Origin: Parundibacterium terreum
Lineage (GTDB): Bacteria > Pseudomonadota > Gammaproteobacteria > Burkholderiales > Burkholderiaceae_D
Length of the DNA stretch: 64,000 bases
Assembly (NCBI RefSeq): GCF_014636315.1
Contig: NZ_BMED01000004.1
Location: 466,137 to 530,136, forward strand
Direction: 5' to 3'
A model generated the notes under the pieces. That model was not told where the DNA came from. It saw only the letters and a list, made by a program, of their open reading frames with translations, and searched no databases. Position numbers and translations under genes: made by a program. This document shows positions 62,994-64,000 of the stretch, one piece after another; position 1 is the first letter of the stretch; every line of letters starts with the position of its first letter.

Positions 62994-63770
62994 ATGGAAT
63001 ACCAAAATATCCTGGTGGAAACCAAGGAAAAGGTCGGTCTGATTACGCTGAACCGTCCCAAGGCCCTGAATGCCTTAAATGACCAGTTAATGGATGAACT
63101 GGGTTTTGCGCTGAAGGCCTTTGACAAGGATGAGGCGATCGCCTGCATCGTCATCACTGGCAGTGAAAAGGCATTTGCCGCCGGCGCCGATATCGGTGCG
63201 ATGGCCAACTACACTTATATGGATGCCTATAAGAATGACTACATCACCCGCAATTGGGAGCAGATACGCCAGATACGCAAGCCGGTGATCGCTGCGGTGG
63301 CGGGTTATGCGCTGGGTGGTGGTTGTGAGCTGGCGATGATGTGCGACTTTATTATCGCAGCAGAGAATGCCAAGTTCGGCCAGCCGGAAATCAAGCTGGG
63401 TACTTTGCCCGGCGCCGGCGGTACGCAGCGCCTGCCGCGCGCGATCTCCAAATCCAAGGCGATGGATATGTGCCTGACTGCGCGCATGATGGATGCAGTG
63501 GAGGCAGAACGTGCCGGCCTGGTTTCGCGCATCGTACCGCTGGAAAAATTATTGGAAGAGACTCTGGCGGCAGCGAATACGATCGCAGCGATGTCGCTGC
63601 CTATCATCATGATGGTGAAAGACTCCGTGAACCGCGCTTATGAAACGACCTTGTCCGAAGGCGTGCAATACGAGCGCCGCCTGTTCCATAGCAGCTTCGG
63701 TACCGACGATCAGAAAGAAGGCATGAAGGCCTTCATGGAAAAGCGTCCTGCGAACTTCACTAATAAGTAA
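62994..63770 (+). CDS. paaF: Enoyl-CoA hydratase PaaF
   Basis: A 258-residue crotonase-family hydratase acting in the beta-oxidation-like steps. [50 protein letters not shown] and [25 protein letters not shown] give both catalytic Glu positions and the oxyanion hole. Divergent from paaG. General enoyl-CoA hydratase is possible; the operator and neighbours favour PaaF. Confidence 0.9.
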   Translation: MEYQNILVETKEKVGLITLNRPKALNALNDQLMDELGFALKAFDKDEAIACIVITGSEKAFAAGADIGAMANYTYMDAYKNDYITRNWEQIRQIRKPVIAAVAGYALGGGCELAMMCDFIIAAENAKFGQPEIKLGTLPGAGGTQRLPRAISKSKAMDMCLTARMMDAVEAERAGLVSRIVPLEKLLEETLAAANTIAAMSLPIIMMVKDSVNRAYETTLSEGVQYERRLFHSSFGTDDQKEGMKAFMEKRPANFTNK

Positions 63771-63863
63771 TAGCAGAGCGGTAGTTGGGTAGTAAAAGAG
63801 CGACGTTTTATGAAGTGCAAACTGGCAGGCGCGAAAAAATCTAAACAATATTGAAGAAAGTGC

Positions 63864-63892
63864 TTGCCAGTGTAGAAGTGGCTTGCTATAGT
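63864..63892 (+). promoter_or_regulatory. Strong rRNA-type promoter at right edge
   Basis: TTGCCA, 17 bases, TATAGT, then a GC-rich discriminator (TCGGCTCCCGTCGC) and an AT-rich upstream stretch. This is the pattern of stringently controlled rRNA or tRNA promoters. The transcript should begin near 63899; the gene lies beyond the window. 108 bases after it show no gene. Confidence 0.6.
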
Positions 63893-64000
63893 TCGGCTCC
63901 CGTCGCGACACGCAGTAAATGACGCGAAACGAACAGCAGGAAACAGGGTTGTTTGAGAGCGAGTTTTACGAGCGGAATGAGACGGGAAAGAAGCAAAAGC

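Overview
The window looks like chromosomal DNA of a beta-proteobacterium of the order Burkholderiales, most likely Oxalobacteraceae (Herminiimonas/Janthinobacterium/Collimonas-like). This is inferred from gene content and order (hemA-prfA-dsbB-prmC, minCDE, mltA-apaG-rpe-gph-trpEGDC, a paa cluster with a PaaR-type palindrome) and from protein style. No 16S gene lies inside the window. Nearly all of it is ordinary coding sequence. No CRISPR array, intact insertion sequence, integrase or prophage is seen.

Layout. 1-3385: a CHASE2 adenylate cyclase (cut by the left edge) behind a GAF/HD-GYP phosphodiesterase. 3614-7809: ubiX, grxD, tex and a GNAT acetyltransferase. 7917-8356: a 297-bp nested palindromic repeat and a 48-residue membrane protein ending in it. 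8470-10332: a lipoprotein intradiol-dioxygenase homologue and a Ser-rich protein. 10599-13799: a CpxP/Spy-like protein divergent from a CpxRA-type two-component system, with CpxR boxes between. 13820-17838: prmC, dsbB, prfA, hemA. 17931-22968: a CHASE2 histidine kinase, a LysM/FecR protein and a response regulator. 23311-25204: minE, minD, minC. 25680-34882: mixed metabolic and stress genes (glutathione transferase, CYTH-CHAD protein, aldo/keto reductase, GntP permease, persulfide-dioxygenase/rhodanese fusion) with several small proteins. 34976-42205: a more accessory-looking stretch with a DUF4214 lipoprotein, an SDR gene fused by deletion to a headless chemotaxis receptor, a 24-residue membrane peptide and a divergent FtsH-like protease, bordered by tRNA-Phe. 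42738-52246: a UbiH-type hydroxylase, dsbC, a MocA-like nucleotidyltransferase, a very large multi-PAS sensor kinase, a DUF3429 protein and an M61 peptidase. 52339-58076: trpC, trpD, trpG, trpE, a Trp-rich leader peptide, gph and rpe. 58257-60030: apaG, a small membrane protein and mltA. 60142-63770: paaK, paaI, paaG and divergent paaF. The right edge carries a strong promoter of rRNA type.

How it works together. Envelope and signalling functions dominate. Periplasmic disulfide chemistry (dsbB, dsbC), the Cpx-like stress system and CHASE2/FecR/LysM sensing all concern the envelope, while the cyclase and HD-GYP pair links cAMP and c-di-GMP.

The most notable unexplained signal is a family of structured repeats with a conserved core (GCTAGGCG ... 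GCAACAACGCC), a central hairpin and copy-specific but self-complementary arms. It occurs at three loci (7917-8213, two units; 56531-56634; 60039-60141), each within a few bases of a stop codon. The second strong signal, absent from ordinary ORF lists, is a 28-codon trp leader with four Trp codons at 56398-56484.
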